Below are positions 1 to 10,150 of a stretch of DNA of 64,000 nucleotides, piece after piece; positions within the stretch are counted from its first letter, which is position 1, and the number at the start of each line of letters is the position of its first letter. The position numbers and the translations under genes are program-made. The stretch lies in NCBI RefSeq assembly GCF_000317065.1, contig NC_019701.1, forward strand, positions 62,001 through 126,000. Direction: 5' to 3'. The stretch is from Pseudanabaena sp. PCC 7367 (GTDB lineage: Bacteria > Cyanobacteriota > Cyanobacteriia > Pseudanabaenales > Pseudanabaenaceae). The notes under the pieces were generated by a model. It worked only from the letters and a program-made list of their open reading frames with translations. It made no database searches and was not told the origin of the DNA.

Positions 1-1909
1 ACTGAGAAGGGATCTCTCTTTCTTCCAATGCCCGCTGGATCTGCACCGCTTCCCCCACCGGAACTCTGGGATCATTTGCGCCCTGAATAATTAATAAGGG
101 ATCTTGAATTTGATCGATGTAAGTAATGGGCGAGAGCTGGATCAATGCCTGCCGATCGCGTTCTGGATCGCCATATTCACTGATTCGCAACGGCCGACGG
201 AACTCTGCCGTATTTTCCAGGAAGGTAATTAGATTACTCATTCCCACCAAGGCCACCCCAGCATCATAGCTACCCGCAAACTTAGTCATACCCATCAAAG
301 TAGAATAGCCGCCATAGCTCCAGCCCATGATGCCCACCTTTGGTTCCATGTCATTCACCTGCCAGTTGGTGCGAATATAGGTAGAAGCATCGGCAATATC
401 GGAAATTACCGCCAATCGCTTCGGGCCATCATCGGCACTGAGCCAGGCTTTACCATAACCATCACTACCACGTACATTGGGCTCCACATAAATAAATCCA
501 GCCTGCACAAACAATTGCGCCAATCGATTGAATCCAGCGGTGCTCTGTGCTTCGGGGCCACCATGAAAATGTACTACCACTGGGCAGGGTTCGCTGGCAT
601 TCTGGCACTGGGGCGATCGCCACACGAACATGGGGATCTCAGTGCCATCTTGGGCAGGATAGGATTCTAATGTTGCACCGACAAACTTGCTCTGGTCTAA
701 TTCCGGTACGCTGGGCAACACCCACTGAGTCAGGTTTTGGGTCTGCCAATCATAGACATAGCTGGTGCGGGGGGCAGTGGCCGTACTCACTCCCAAGCTA
801 ATATAGCGACCATTGCGGGTTGTTGAACCTGCATAGATCAAATCCGCATTGGCAAATTCCGGTAAGGCGATCGGCTCAAATGTCTTGGCATCAAGCGCCT
901 GGAGTTTTAAATAGCCGCGATCGTTGACGGTATAAATAATCCGTTGGCGCAGATAGTCAATCTCAAAGCTGGATACATCCATTGGTAGCTCTGGGGTGAT
1001 CGGCGTGAATTCCCCATCATCACCATTGGTGTAGCGATATAAACGGCGGAATTGATCAAACTTGGGGGTTAGTACCAGCAACTCATCGGGATTGGCACTG
1101 AATTGTGCAACAAATTCTTCCGGCTGTTCCTGTCCCAGTAATGGTGTTAATTTCCCACTAGCTTCGTCATAGCGATAATATTCCCGCGACAGGCTGCCCG
1201 TTGCTTTGCCAAACAAAAAAGTTTTACTGCCAGTATTGCCATCCGGTAAAACATCGGCGATGTACCAGACCCCTGGTTCTGACAGGAGTAATTCCTTTTG
1301 CTTTGTAGCAATGTCATAGCGATAGATCGCAAAGGAAGCTGGGTCAACATCATTCGCCATGTAATAAATACTACGCGAATCATCTGATATGAAGGCAAAG
1401 GAAGTTCTGACTCCATCATCGTGCTGGATTACTTCCAGGGGGCTACCATTGGTAGATTGTAAATATAAACCGGGATTTTCCTGCCCCTGCCGATCGCGTG
1501 ATAGCACCAGGAACTTACCATCAGGGCTAATTCCCCTCAACGCAGTAGAATCCTGCCCACCAGTCATTTGCACTGGAAAGCTTTGGGGGCCATCGATCCG
1601 CCATATTTGCCTGGTGCCAGTAATGCTCCAACTAAAGAACATGGTTTCACCATCGGGGCTGAGCAATCCCAAACCGGGCGATCGCACATCCAGAATCGAT
1701 TCAATTTGCTTGGTGGCCTGAGCATCCAGACTGGGCGGCGCATATTTTTCTAGGGTGGCAGCATCCAGACTTTCTCGACCTAAGCCTTCGTAGGCGATCG
1801 CCTGATTTGACTGATTATTTGGCATGGCGGCAAACATAACGGCAACACCAACAAAGGAAGTAAACGAAGTAATGGCAGTAATTAGGGCGATTGACAGGAT
1901 TCGGCTCAT
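1..1909 (-). CDS. S9 family peptidase (prolyl oligopeptidase type), 3' end outside window
   Basis: Serine peptidase of the S9 family (acylaminoacyl/dipeptidyl-peptidase group), cleaving short peptides. The ATG lies at 1907-1909 and the frame stays open to base 1, giving about 635 residues. An N-terminal hydrophobic segment (about residues 5-30) suggests export or membrane anchoring. A long beta-propeller-like region with WD/TolB-like repeats follows. The alpha/beta-hydrolase domain then shows an HFHGGPE oxyanion motif, the nucleophile elbow GWSYGGY and the aspartate region GANDPRVP. The catalytic His should lie beyond the window edge. The gene starts 65 bp downstream of uvrA in the same direction, so co-transcription is possible. 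Family assignment is firm; substrate is not known. Confidence 0.9.
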   Translation of the reverse strand, partial: MSRILSIALITAITSFTSFVGVAVMFAAMPNNQSNQAIAYEGLGRESLDAATLEKYAPPSLDAQATKQIESILDVRSPGLGLLSPDGETMFFSWSITGTRQIWRIDGPQSFPVQMTGGQDSTALRGISPDGKFLVLSRDRQGQENPGLYLQSTNGSPLEVIQHDDGVRTSFAFISDDSRSIYYMANDVDPASFAIYRYDIATKQKELLLSEPGVWYIADVLPDGNTGSKTFLFGKATGSLSREYYRYDEASGKLTPLLGQEQPEEFVAQFSANPDELLVLTPKFDQFRRLYRYTNGDDGEFTPITPELPMDVSSFEIDYLRQRIIYTVNDRGYLKLQALDAKTFEPIALPEFANADLIYAGSTTRNGRYISLGVSTATAPRTSYVYDWQTQNLTQWVLPSVPELDQSKFVGATLESYPAQDGTEIPMFVWRSPQCQNASEPCPVVVHFHGGPEAQSTAGFNRLAQLFVQAGFIYVEPNVRGSDGYGKAWLSADDGPKRLAVISDIADASTYIRTNWQVNDMEPKVGIMGWSYGGYSTLMGMTKFAGSYDAGVALVGMSNLITFLENTAEFRRPLRISEYGDPERDRQALIQLSPITYIDQIQDPLLIIQGANDPRVPVGEAVQIQRALEEREIPSQ

Positions 1910-1974
1910 GGAAGGTTAGCTAATTATATTTAGGCAAGTATGTTTATGGCAGTAATTAGATTTCAAATAATTAT

Positions 1975-4926
1975 TTAATCGGCACTTTCTAGCTCAGCAC
2001 GGGGATATTCGCCCAACACTCGGCTCAGGAATTGTCCCGTATAGGATTCAGGTATTTCTGCCACTTGTTCTGGTGTGCCCTCCGCAATAATATGGCCACC
2101 TTGATCGCCACCTTCTGGGCCTAGATCAATCAACCAATCGGCACTACGAATCACATCCAGATTATGCTCGATCATCAAGACGGTATTCCCTTTATCAACC
2201 AAGCGCTGCACTACATCCAGCAGCAAATGCACATCGGCGAAGCTCAGCCCGGTAGTTGGTTCATCGATCAAATAGAGGGTTTTACCAGTCGATCGCCTGG
2301 CTAGTTCGGTGGCCAGTTTTACCCGTTGCGCTTCTCCGCCCGATAGGGTTGGTGCTGGTTGTCCCAGGCGAATATAGCCCAGCCCCACATCCACCAGCAT
2401 ACCTAGCTTGGCATGGGCTTGGGGAATATTCTCGAAGAAGTGCATCGCCTCCTCGATCGTCATGTTCAATACATCAGAAATATTCTTATCCCGATAGATT
2501 ACCTGCAAGGTTTCGCGGTTATATCTAGCTCCCTTGCACACATCACAGGTAACATAAACATCGGGTAGGAAGTTCATGGAAATCACGTTTACCCCCTGTC
2601 CACCACAGGCTTCACAGCGTCCCCCTTTAACATTAAATGAGAACCGACCCGCTTTATATCCCTTCGCCTTAGCTTCGGTGGTGAGGGCAAAGGTGTCACG
2701 AATCACATCAAAAACGCCTGTGTAGGTGGCAGGATTGGAACGAGGCGTACGACCGATCGGCGATTGGTCGATCACAATAAATTTATCTAGGCTTTTTGCA
2801 CCCTTGATCGCTTCTACTCCCTCTGGCATTGGTGTACGGCGATTGAAATAATGGCTGAGGTAATTGTGCAAAATTTCATTGATCAGCGTCGATTTGCCAG
2901 AACCAGACACCCCGGTAATACAAACCATCATGCCGAGGGGGATTCGCACATCAATATTCTTGAGGTTGTTGCGATGGGCATCGATGATTTCCAACTTGCG
3001 ACCATTGCCACTGCGTCGCTGGGCGGGGGTATAAATTTGCGATCGCCGCGATAGATAAGCCCCAGTGATCGATTTTTTATTCTTTTCAATGTCCTTAACC
3101 TGGCCAGCAACCACGATCTCACCGCCATGAATCCCGGCACCAGGGCCGATGTCTACCAGATAATCAGCGGCACGGATCGTTTCTTCGTCGTGCTCTACCA
3201 CAATCAGGGTATTACCCAGATCTCTGAGCTTAGTCAGGGTTTTGAGTAAACGGGAATTATCCCGCTGATGCAGGCCAATACTTGGTTCATCCAGCACATA
3301 TAACACTCCAGTCAGGCCGGAGCCAATCTGGGTTGCCAATCGAATCCGTTGTGCTTCACCACCAGACAGGGTACGGGTCGATCGATTCAGGGTTAAATAG
3401 TCCAATCCCACATCAAGCAAAAATTGCAAGCGGTTCTTGATTTCCTTCAAGACCAATTCGCCAATCTTGGCGGTGCGCTGGTCTAGGTCTAGATTGTTAA
3501 GGCGATCGAGGCAGGTATCGATCGAAGCGGAAGTAAAGTCAGTAATCCGATAGCCACCGATTCTCACTGCCAGAGCTTCTGGTTTGAGTCTAGTGCCACC
3601 GCAAGCACTACAGGGCAATTCGACGATATATTGCTCTAATTTTTGTTGAAAACTGTCGGAACTGGCATCGCGGTATTGCTGATCCAGCATGGCGATCGCC
3701 CCTTCATAGCGTTTAAAATAACCTTTGCTACTACTAAACCGCGAGTCTGCCTTGATAAATATTTTCTCAGTGGTGCCATAGAGCACAATATCTTTTTGGG
3801 ATTCGCTCAGCTTCTCCCAGGGAGTACCAATATCAAAGCCACAATATTCACCCACACTCACCAGCAGCGAGAGATAATAGGAATGGCTCTTATCAGCCCA
3901 GGGTGCGATCGCCGCATAAACTGGCAATTTGGGATCGGGAATCATCAATTCCGCCGAGAAGGTTTTGCTCGTACCCAACCCATGACAGGTCGGACAAGCG
4001 CCATAGGGGGAGTTGAACGAAAAGATCCGGGGTGAGAGTTCGTCCATTACTGCGCCATGTTCGGTGCAGGCAAAGTTCTCCGAGAAAGTAATTAATTCCG
4101 GTTTACGTTTCTGCTCAGGATTGACATTATTCTCACCAGAACCATTATTCTCAATCCCCTCAGCTTGGCTCTCAGCTAACTGCTGCGCCTCTTCTACGCC
4201 CCGATCGAGCACTTCAATTACCGCAATTCCCTCTGCTTTTTTGAGGCAAGTGGCCAGCGAATCGGTCAAGCGCTCTTGGATGCCATCTTTACGAATCAGG
4301 CGATCGACGACCACTTCAATATCATGCTTTTTGTTCTTCTCCAGTTCAATATTGTCGCTCAGTTCCCTTACCTCACCATTAATCCGCACCCGTGCGAATC
4401 CTTCTGTGACCAGATTAGTGAGTAGTTTTTTGTGCGTCCCCTTCTTACCCCGAATTACTGGTGCTAATAGTTGGAATTTCGATCGCTCCGGTAAGGCCAT
4501 GATCTGATCAACCATTTGATCGATCGTTTGGGGCGCAATATTGCGATCGCAGACATAACAATGGGGATCACCTGCTCGGCCAAACAGCAGCCGGAAATAG
4601 TCATAGATTTCAGTGACAGTGCCCACCGTAGATCGTGGGTTGTGGGAAGTGGATTTTTGATCGATCGAGATCGCCGGACTCAGCCCTTCAATGTAATCAA
4701 CATCTGGTTTTTCAACCTGACCCAAAAACTGCCGCGCATAGGCACTAAGCGATTCCACATAACGCCGCTGCCCCTCTGCAAAAATTGTATCGAAGGCCAA
4801 AGAGGACTTGCCGGAACCAGACACGCCGGTAAATACTACCAGGCGATCGCGCGGGATCGTAAGATCGACATCCTTGAGATTATGTTGGCGGGCACCACGA
4901 ATATGAATGTGGGAGTGGTCAGGCAT
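1975..4926 (-). CDS. uvrA: Excinuclease ABC subunit A
   Basis: Damage-recognition ATPase of nucleotide excision repair; it acts as a dimer, with UvrB, on DNA in the cytoplasm. The 983 residues are slightly longer than usual (about 940-970). Two ABC modules are visible: Walker [17 protein letters not shown] near the N-terminus and [10 protein letters not shown] near residue 650, two LSGGEAQR signatures, and Walker B regions VLDEPS and LIDEPTTGL. The C-terminal zinc module is CEAC...CDVC. The N-terminal zinc site reads CTEH...CPTC, with His in the second position where E. coli has Cys. An Asn/Gln/Glu-rich insertion lies just before that site (about residues 245-275), which explains the extra length. 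The ATG at 4924-4926 matches the family N-terminus. Confidence 0.98.
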   Translation of the reverse strand: MPDHSHIHIRGARQHNLKDVDLTIPRDRLVVFTGVSGSGKSSLAFDTIFAEGQRRYVESLSAYARQFLGQVEKPDVDYIEGLSPAISIDQKSTSHNPRSTVGTVTEIYDYFRLLFGRAGDPHCYVCDRNIAPQTIDQMVDQIMALPERSKFQLLAPVIRGKKGTHKKLLTNLVTEGFARVRINGEVRELSDNIELEKNKKHDIEVVVDRLIRKDGIQERLTDSLATCLKKAEGIAVIEVLDRGVEEAQQLAESQAEGIENNGSGENNVNPEQKRKPELITFSENFACTEHGAVMDELSPRIFSFNSPYGACPTCHGLGTSKTFSAELMIPDPKLPVYAAIAPWADKSHSYYLSLLVSVGEYCGFDIGTPWEKLSESQKDIVLYGTTEKIFIKADSRFSSSKGYFKRYEGAIAMLDQQYRDASSDSFQQKLEQYIVELPCSACGGTRLKPEALAVRIGGYRITDFTSASIDTCLDRLNNLDLDQRTAKIGELVLKEIKNRLQFLLDVGLDYLTLNRSTRTLSGGEAQRIRLATQIGSGLTGVLYVLDEPSIGLHQRDNSRLLKTLTKLRDLGNTLIVVEHDEETIRAADYLVDIGPGAGIHGGEIVVAGQVKDIEKNKKSITGAYLSRRSQIYTPAQRRSGNGRKLEIIDAHRNNLKNIDVRIPLGMMVCITGVSGSGKSTLINEILHNYLSHYFNRRTPMPEGVEAIKGAKSLDKFIVIDQSPIGRTPRSNPATYTGVFDVIRDTFALTTEAKAKGYKAGRFSFNVKGGRCEACGGQGVNVISMNFLPDVYVTCDVCKGARYNRETLQVIYRDKNISDVLNMTIEEAMHFFENIPQAHAKLGMLVDVGLGYIRLGQPAPTLSGGEAQRVKLATELARRSTGKTLYLIDEPTTGLSFADVHLLLDVVQRLVDKGNTVLMIEHNLDVIRSADWLIDLGPEGGDQGGHIIAEGTPEQVAEIPESYTGQFLSRVLGEYPRAELESAD

Positions 4927-5389
4927 GGGTAGGCGATTGGCTAACTAACGGCTGTTTGAGAATTGATTAACCGAGGCAGGAGTAGTTCAGCTAAATATGA
5001 CTATCTTGTCTTAGGTATTTTGTAGATAGACTTTAGTATTTTGCAGATATAGCAGATATATTAGATATATGGGCATGGCAGTCTATGCTGACACACGATT
5101 ACTATAAACGTACAAATAATCTAAACATAGATCTACCCCCAAATACATACCCACACATGCATAAATATTTACGCATAGCTGAGCTTGGCGGTTTGGCTGT
5201 GATTAATTAGCTCAAATTACTAACCTTCAAATTAGAGCACGATCGAAAGTTACCTTAATCAATGCTCTCGGTGGGATTGCTTAATCCAGAAACAGAAATA
5301 TTGGCATCATAACGATTAAACCGATGTACAGCATTTGTACAGCATTACCGATCGCTAAATTGTCAACCTATCTCAACGATCTGCAATGC
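4927..5389. other. Spacer between uvrA and the V-type ATPase D gene
   Basis: AT-rich spacer of 463 bp with no credible gene. It should contain the uvrA promoter and the 3' end of the upstream gene. It holds imperfect short repeats: TTTGTAGATA / TTTGCAGATA near 5020-5050, and TGTACAGCATT twice at about 5324-5346. No convincing terminator hairpin was found. Confidence 0.6.
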
Positions 5390-5995
5390 CTAATAACTAG
5401 ACTTGGCCGTCAGCTTAGACTTAGCAATCTTCGATCGGGCAACGGCAGTTCTGGCCTTATCTTCCAGATAGATTTTGATCATGCGAATATTTTTCTGGCA
5501 TTCGGGGATTAAAACCTTCTCAAACAAATTAATCCGCTGCGTCACTTTTTTGAGGGCGGCATCCAGCTTTTCTACTCTTTCTTCTAAGATTTTGACCTGG
5601 AGCGTCATTCGCGCAATCTCCTGCAAAGACTCCACCAGATTATCAAACCACAGCGGTGCACCCAGGGTGGTGTAGGGATGCACCACAAAATTAATTTCAC
5701 CCAAAACCGGCAAAATTACCCCAGCTACATTTTCATTGCGGGTTTCCCATCCCTTCAATCGCACCAGGCCATGCAACTGTACTGAAGTATCACCCAGCAG
5801 AGCAACCCAATCATCTATTTGTGCTTGATATTGGACTAGTCTTTGTTTTTGCTCACTCAACATCCGCCTAGCCTTGCCCGCTTCACCCTGGAGCTGTTGC
5901 TTTTTTAAATCCAAGGAAGGCAAGAACTTTTGATAGGTATCTTTTTGATCTTTCTGATTTTTAAGCGAACTTTTGTTTAGTGCGACCTTAGCCAT
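5390..5995 (-). CDS. V/A-type ATP synthase subunit D (orphan)
   Basis: 201-residue protein matching subunit D of the bacterial V/A-type rotary ATPase, the central rotor shaft linking the A3B3 head to the membrane ring. Diagnostic blocks are LNKSSL then FLPSLDLKKQQL at the N-terminus, the middle PLWFDNLVES block, and the C-terminal INLFEKVLIP, IRMIKIYLED and ARSKIAKSK. The N- and C-terminal thirds are long helices, as expected for this shaft. The wording is closest to the chlamydial-type bacterial D subunits I know. Usual operon partners (E, A, B, I, K) are absent from the window; neighbours are uvrA and prmA. Only one CGATCG word occurs in the gene, fewer than in adjacent genes, so transfer is possible. 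The ATG at 5993-5995 fits the family start. Identity is firm; function alone is unclear. Confidence 0.9.
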   Translation of the reverse strand: MAKVALNKSSLKNQKDQKDTYQKFLPSLDLKKQQLQGEAGKARRMLSEQKQRLVQYQAQIDDWVALLGDTSVQLHGLVRLKGWETRNENVAGVILPVLGEINFVVHPYTTLGAPLWFDNLVESLQEIARMTLQVKILEERVEKLDAALKKVTQRINLFEKVLIPECQKNIRMIKIYLEDKARTAVARSKIAKSKLTAKSSY

Positions 5996-6168
5996 ATGAA
6001 TTCAGTTAATGGGTTTGCGGATTAAGGAAAAGTTTTTAGTAAAACGGGTATGGACTTGAAGTGCATTGCAGTGTTTTACCAGTAAAAATATAAAATTCAA
6101 TCAACACTGTAACTATATTCATACCAACATTTTGGCATCTTTCCAAACGCAATGACCAAATTAATCAG

Positions 6169-7077
6169 CTAATTAGAGCGCCGAATCGTAAGACAGCTCC
6201 ACTCCTGCCGCTTCCATAGCGTCGCAATCACCCAATTATGTCGATCTAGCTCTTCTGCAATCAACGGTACTTGCTCTAGCAAAATGCCACTCAAAATACC
6301 CCAACCATTAGGTTTAATTAACTGCTCCATGTAGGGGATCATATCAACAATAATTTCCGCCAGGATATTACAGGCAAAGCCATCCACTGGGGTAGGTAAA
6401 CTTTTGAGCAGATGTCCCATGCTGCCAACGTCTGCCCAGAGGCGATCGTCATCGATCTGATTGCGTTGGAAGTTTAATCTGGTTGCCTTGATCGCCAAAG
6501 AATCAGTATCAACCGCATAGACCTTACTCACCCCCAATAAAATTGCGCCAATTCCCAAAATCCCCGAACCACAGCCAATATCTGCAAAGACAGTGTCATC
6601 ATCTGGCTTGATCCCCATCAGCCGCATTTCCAACGCTTCCAGGCAAAGTTGGGTAGTGGCATGGGCACCAGTACCAAAGGCACTGCCAGGATCAAGATGA
6701 ATAATTTGTCGATCGCCAGGATCTTCTAGTTCAATCCAACTGGGGCAAATCACAAAGGCATCGCCAATTTTTTGCGGTTGCCAATGTTGCTTCCAACTGG
6801 TTGACCAATCCTCTTCGTTGATCATCCGCCAGGTCACGATCGGTGCTTCGGCTTCGATCGCCAGGGCATCTTGGGCTGCCCACAGCGCCAAAGCAGATAA
6901 ATCCAGCAGGGATGACTTTTCGAGCGGTAAATAGGCCTTAATTAAAACCTGATCACCAGCGATCGCACTGGCAGTTCCCTCGCAGCCAAATTTTTGCAAT
7001 CGCCAAAATAACAACTCATCAAGGGCATGGCTGGCTAAGATCTGGATTTCCCACCAATTATTATTGAGGGTTGGCAT
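6169..7077 (-). CDS. prmA: Ribosomal protein L11 methyltransferase
   Basis: SAM-dependent methyltransferase that trimethylates ribosomal protein L11 on lysines. The N-terminal WWEIQ block is typical of the L11-recognition domain. It is followed by LDPGSAFGTGAHATTQLCL and the SAM-binding motif DIGCGSGILGIGA, then CNILAEIIVDMI as the catalytic-loop equivalent. The protein is about 302 residues, normal for the family. I use the ATG at 7075-7077 because the family usually starts just before WWEIQ. An in-frame TTG at 7087-7089 has a GGGAAG Shine-Dalgarno-like sequence 8 nt upstream and is a real alternative. The gene lies about 30 bp behind the DUF4346 gene and is probably co-transcribed with it. 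Confidence 0.95.
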   Translation of the reverse strand: MPTLNNNWWEIQILASHALDELLFWRLQKFGCEGTASAIAGDQVLIKAYLPLEKSSLLDLSALALWAAQDALAIEAEAPIVTWRMINEEDWSTSWKQHWQPQKIGDAFVICPSWIELEDPGDRQIIHLDPGSAFGTGAHATTQLCLEALEMRLMGIKPDDDTVFADIGCGSGILGIGAILLGVSKVYAVDTDSLAIKATRLNFQRNQIDDDRLWADVGSMGHLLKSLPTPVDGFACNILAEIIVDMIPYMEQLIKPNGWGILSGILLEQVPLIAEELDRHNWVIATLWKRQEWSCLTIRRSN

Positions 7078-7107
7078 GGTGTTGACCAACTGAATAACTT
7101 CCCGGTG

Positions 7108-7494
7108 TCAGTCCTGAATATACTCTTGTTGATTAATCAAAGCCTGCTCAGCACGTTGTAACTCTCGTCCTAAGTATGCAGCATGGTCAAGCATAGTCAC
7201 AAAGCAAATTTCACTGCGCTCAAAAATTTTTACACAGACTTCTTTGGCACTATGACCGCTAAAGATGGTGGTGGCCTCACGATTAACCTTGCCCTTAGCT
7301 GGAATTGGCTTACCAGTAGCTGGATCTACAGCCAGGCCGTTCTCATCGATCGCATTAGTAAAATGCTTAGCATGGATTAAACCTTGTTCCGGTTCAAGAT
7401 AAATAATAAAGTAGCCACCAGGGTCAAGCTGAATTGACCGCTTTGACAACTGATCATCTATTTCTTTAATTTGTTGGGCAATGCTGACAATCAT
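7108..7494 (-). CDS. DUF4346 family protein
   Basis: 128-residue cytosolic protein of the DUF4346 family, widespread in cyanobacteria and with no established function. Recognisable blocks are DPGGYFIIYLEPE near residue 25 and the closing HAAYLGRELQRAEQAL followed by QEYIQD. There is no signal peptide or membrane segment. It is the upstream gene of a likely two-gene unit with prmA (18-30 bp gap) and is divergent from purN. The related domain also occurs in MtrA-type methyltransferases of methanogens; that is family knowledge and does not indicate activity here. The ATG is at 7492-7494. Confidence 0.85.
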   Translation of the reverse strand: MIVSIAQQIKEIDDQLSKRSIQLDPGGYFIIYLEPEQGLIHAKHFTNAIDENGLAVDPATGKPIPAKGKVNREATTIFSGHSAKEVCVKIFERSEICFVTMLDHAAYLGRELQRAEQALINQQEYIQD

Positions 7495-7583
7495 AATTTA
7501 AATTAATTTAAATTCCATCGATCAAACCGCTCAGATATTTTGTTTATCTAGTATAGACTTTACCCAACCCATGATCGCCTATC

Positions 7584-8309
7584 ATGATCATTTGGGTGCT
7601 AGCAAATGATCCAAGTTTAATGATTCAGCCTAATCCTGCCATCTCTACGCCTCAGACTTATAATAATCCTGATAATTCTGTCAATCTCGGCAATCCTCCC
7701 GATCGCTTAGCCCTACCCGTCTCGATCGGCATTTTAGCTTCCGGTAGTGGTTCTAATTTGGAGGCGATCGCCAATACACTTAACAATGCCACAGTGGCTG
7801 GCCTAAATCCAGATACGGCCAAGCTCAGCGTGGTGGTGTATAACAATCCTAACGCCTATGTGCAGCAGCGGGCGCAAAAGTTGAGTATCCCAGCGGTATT
7901 GTGTAACCATCGTGAGTATGACAGCAGAGAGCAATTGGATGCGGCAATTATTGAGGTTTTCCAACAATATCAAGTAGATCTGGTGGTGATGGCTGGTTGG
8001 ATGCGGATTGTGACTGATAAATTAATTAATGCCTATCCGCGCCGGATTTTGAATATTCACCCTAGTCTATTACCCAGTTTCCCTGGTGCCAAGGCGATCG
8101 TTCAGGCGCTAGCATATGGTGTGAAAATTACTGGCTGTACGGTGCATATTGCGATCGCCGAAGTTGATGCGGGGCCAATTCTACAACAAGCCGCTGTCCC
8201 GGTCTTGCCCAATGATACGCTGGAAACTTTGCATCAACGAATTCAAGTGCAAGAACATATTATCTATCCACAGGCGATCGCTGACTACATCAAATTGCTT
8301 AGCTCATGA
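7584..8309 (+). CDS. purN: Phosphoribosylglycinamide formyltransferase
   Basis: GAR transformylase of purine biosynthesis, using 10-formyl-THF to formylate glycinamide ribonucleotide. The conserved core begins near residue 45 with GILASGSGSNLEAI (phosphate loop). It continues with VVMAGWMRIVT, the catalytic Asn/His block NIHPSLLPSFPG and the Asp-containing VDAGPILQQ. The first ~40 residues are not conserved, so the start is uncertain: ATG 7584 and ATG 7620 are both possible and neither has a clear Shine-Dalgarno. The gene is monocistronic here and divergent from the DUF4346 gene. Confidence 0.95.
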   Translation: MIIWVLANDPSLMIQPNPAISTPQTYNNPDNSVNLGNPPDRLALPVSIGILASGSGSNLEAIANTLNNATVAGLNPDTAKLSVVVYNNPNAYVQQRAQKLSIPAVLCNHREYDSREQLDAAIIEVFQQYQVDLVVMAGWMRIVTDKLINAYPRRILNIHPSLLPSFPGAKAIVQALAYGVKITGCTVHIAIAEVDAGPILQQAAVPVLPNDTLETLHQRIQVQEHIIYPQAIADYIKLLSS

Positions 8310-8659
8310 TTAGAGAACTTCGGATCATCAAAATCCTGAGATATTAGCTAAGTTAGATAAGTTACCTAAGTAGCATTGATTTCTAGGGATAGGGACTATT
8401 TGAGAGCTTTGCGAGCGTTTCTGCCTAATAAGACTCAGGGTATTGTATGGATTCACCTTAGCTGCCCAGTTAAGGCTAGGTATCTAGGTTTGCCAAACGG
8501 GTTTCATGGTGGACTCTAACTAACTGTAACTATGTCAATATTTAGCTTTTGGTCAATCAAAAGCAGTTTCGATCGCTATTGCGAAAGATTTCTATTAAGA
8601 TAAAAGATAATTAGAGCAGCCCTCACCAATCTACTACAGTCCCAAAATCACACTTCAAT
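8310..8659. other. Spacer purN / ABC ATPase
   Basis: 350 bp without a gene. It should hold the end of the purN transcript and the promoter of the ABC ATPase. No clear hairpin terminator, tRNA or repeat was recognised. Confidence 0.5.
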
Positions 8660-9946
8660 ATGTCCGAAAGCCCTCAGACCCAAATCCTACAGCTAGAAAA
8701 TATTACCAAGCAATTTTCGCGTCATCAGCCCGCCGCCGTTGATCACGTCACCCTTAGTTTGGTGCAGGGCGAACTAGTTAGCTTCCTAGGGCCATCTGGA
8801 TGTGGCAAAACCACGCTGCTGCGTTTGATTGCTGGATTCGAGCGACCTCAATCCGGAGCGATCGCCATTGCCGAAACCTTAGTGGCTGGCCAGGGGCAAT
8901 GGGTGCCGCCAGAACGACGTGAGGTGGGCATGGTATTTCAGGACTATGCTTTATTTCCCCACTTGACTGTCCACAAAAATATTGCATTTGGGCTCCGCAA
9001 TCGCTTTAAGCAGAAACAACCGGCTAAAGCCCAATTAAATCAGCGGATCGCAGTAGTATTGGCACTGGTGGGGCTAGAAGGCTTTGGCGATCGTTATCCC
9101 CATGAGCTATCCGGCGGTCAACAACAGCGGGTGGCTTTGGCCAGAGCCTTAGCGCCAGCACCCAGATTGATTTTGCTCGATGAACCCCTCAGTAATCTGG
9201 ATGTGCAGGTGCGATTGCGATTGCGGCAAGAACTGCGCGAGATTTTGAAAAGCTCCCATACTACGGCAATTTTTGTCACCCATGACCAAGAAGAAGCACT
9301 CTCGATCGCCGATCGGGTGGCGGTAATGCGCTATGGCCGGATCGAGCAATTTGATACCCCTGAGAAAATCTATGGTAAACCCGCCTCTAAGTTTGTGGCT
9401 GAATTTGTGACCCAAGCAAACTTTTTGCCAGTCCAGCGTCAGGGCGATCGCCTCCTAAAAACCGAGTTAGGCTGCTTTGATCTGGATATTCTTAATCTAG
9501 ATGCCATGAACTCAACTCAGACGGCTGCTGCTATGTCTGTTAGTAATGGCAATAATGGTCAAGTTGAGCCTACCGATCGAGAGAGCGTCGATCAGCCCAT
9601 TAGCCCCCAAGAAGCAATTACGCGATCAAGCCGGAAGCCACAAATATCATTGCAAACTGAGCCAGTATTATCTCAAAACATTAACCTAGAGCTAAAAATT
9701 CCCCCCGCGACAGAATTGATGGTTAGGCAAGAAGATTTAAAGCTAGAGCTAGACCCAAGCGCAACGATGAAGATTCACGATCGCCAGTTTTTAGGGCGTG
9801 AATATCGTTATATCATTCAAACCCCCACGGGCAAGCTGATTAATGTGCTCGATCGGCATAAGTCAATTTTGCCCATTGGCGCAAAGGTAAGGGTGATGAT
9901 TACACCACGATCGGCATTGTTATTTCCAGCCAGCGTGAAGTTATAG
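8660..9946 (+). CDS. ABC transporter ATP-binding protein, FutC/CysA-like (MOI family)
   Basis: Cytoplasmic ATPase of an importer of the ferric-iron/sulfate/polyamine class. Walker A is GPSGCGKTTLL (about residue 48), the signature is [15 protein letters not shown], Walker B is LILLDEPLSNLD and the switch His is in FVTHDQEEA. After the ATPase core (about residue 240) comes a C-terminal regulatory region of TOBE type. It carries an unconserved ~90-residue insertion rich in Gln, Asn and Ser, which accounts for the 428-residue length against the usual ~350. No permease or binding-protein gene is adjacent, so the substrate cannot be read from context. The best guess is Fe(III), from similarity of the core to cyanobacterial FutC. 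Confidence 0.85.
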   Translation: MSESPQTQILQLENITKQFSRHQPAAVDHVTLSLVQGELVSFLGPSGCGKTTLLRLIAGFERPQSGAIAIAETLVAGQGQWVPPERREVGMVFQDYALFPHLTVHKNIAFGLRNRFKQKQPAKAQLNQRIAVVLALVGLEGFGDRYPHELSGGQQQRVALARALAPAPRLILLDEPLSNLDVQVRLRLRQELREILKSSHTTAIFVTHDQEEALSIADRVAVMRYGRIEQFDTPEKIYGKPASKFVAEFVTQANFLPVQRQGDRLLKTELGCFDLDILNLDAMNSTQTAAAMSVSNGNNGQVEPTDRESVDQPISPQEAITRSSRKPQISLQTEPVLSQNINLELKIPPATELMVRQEDLKLELDPSATMKIHDRQFLGREYRYIIQTPTGKLINVLDRHKSILPIGAKVRVMITPRSALLFPASVKL

Positions 9947-10150
9947 GCTGCCTTGAAATCATTGCTAAGCAGTTAAAATCCGTATCGATCATGAGCCTGC
10001 CCATATGCATGTGTTCAAAGGTCGAAAGAATCAGACCAATCGAAGACAGGTAAAGATAAATATTTGTATTCAATTCCAACACTCGCGCAAATACCTTATT
10101 TCTCGTTGCGTTGGGGACAGTGCGCACAAAGGGTTCGCCCTCCGTCAGAA

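Noticed and set aside
4013-4932. Two + strand frames over 130 codons opposite uvrA
   Set aside because: Complementary to a firmly identified gene; no domain features.
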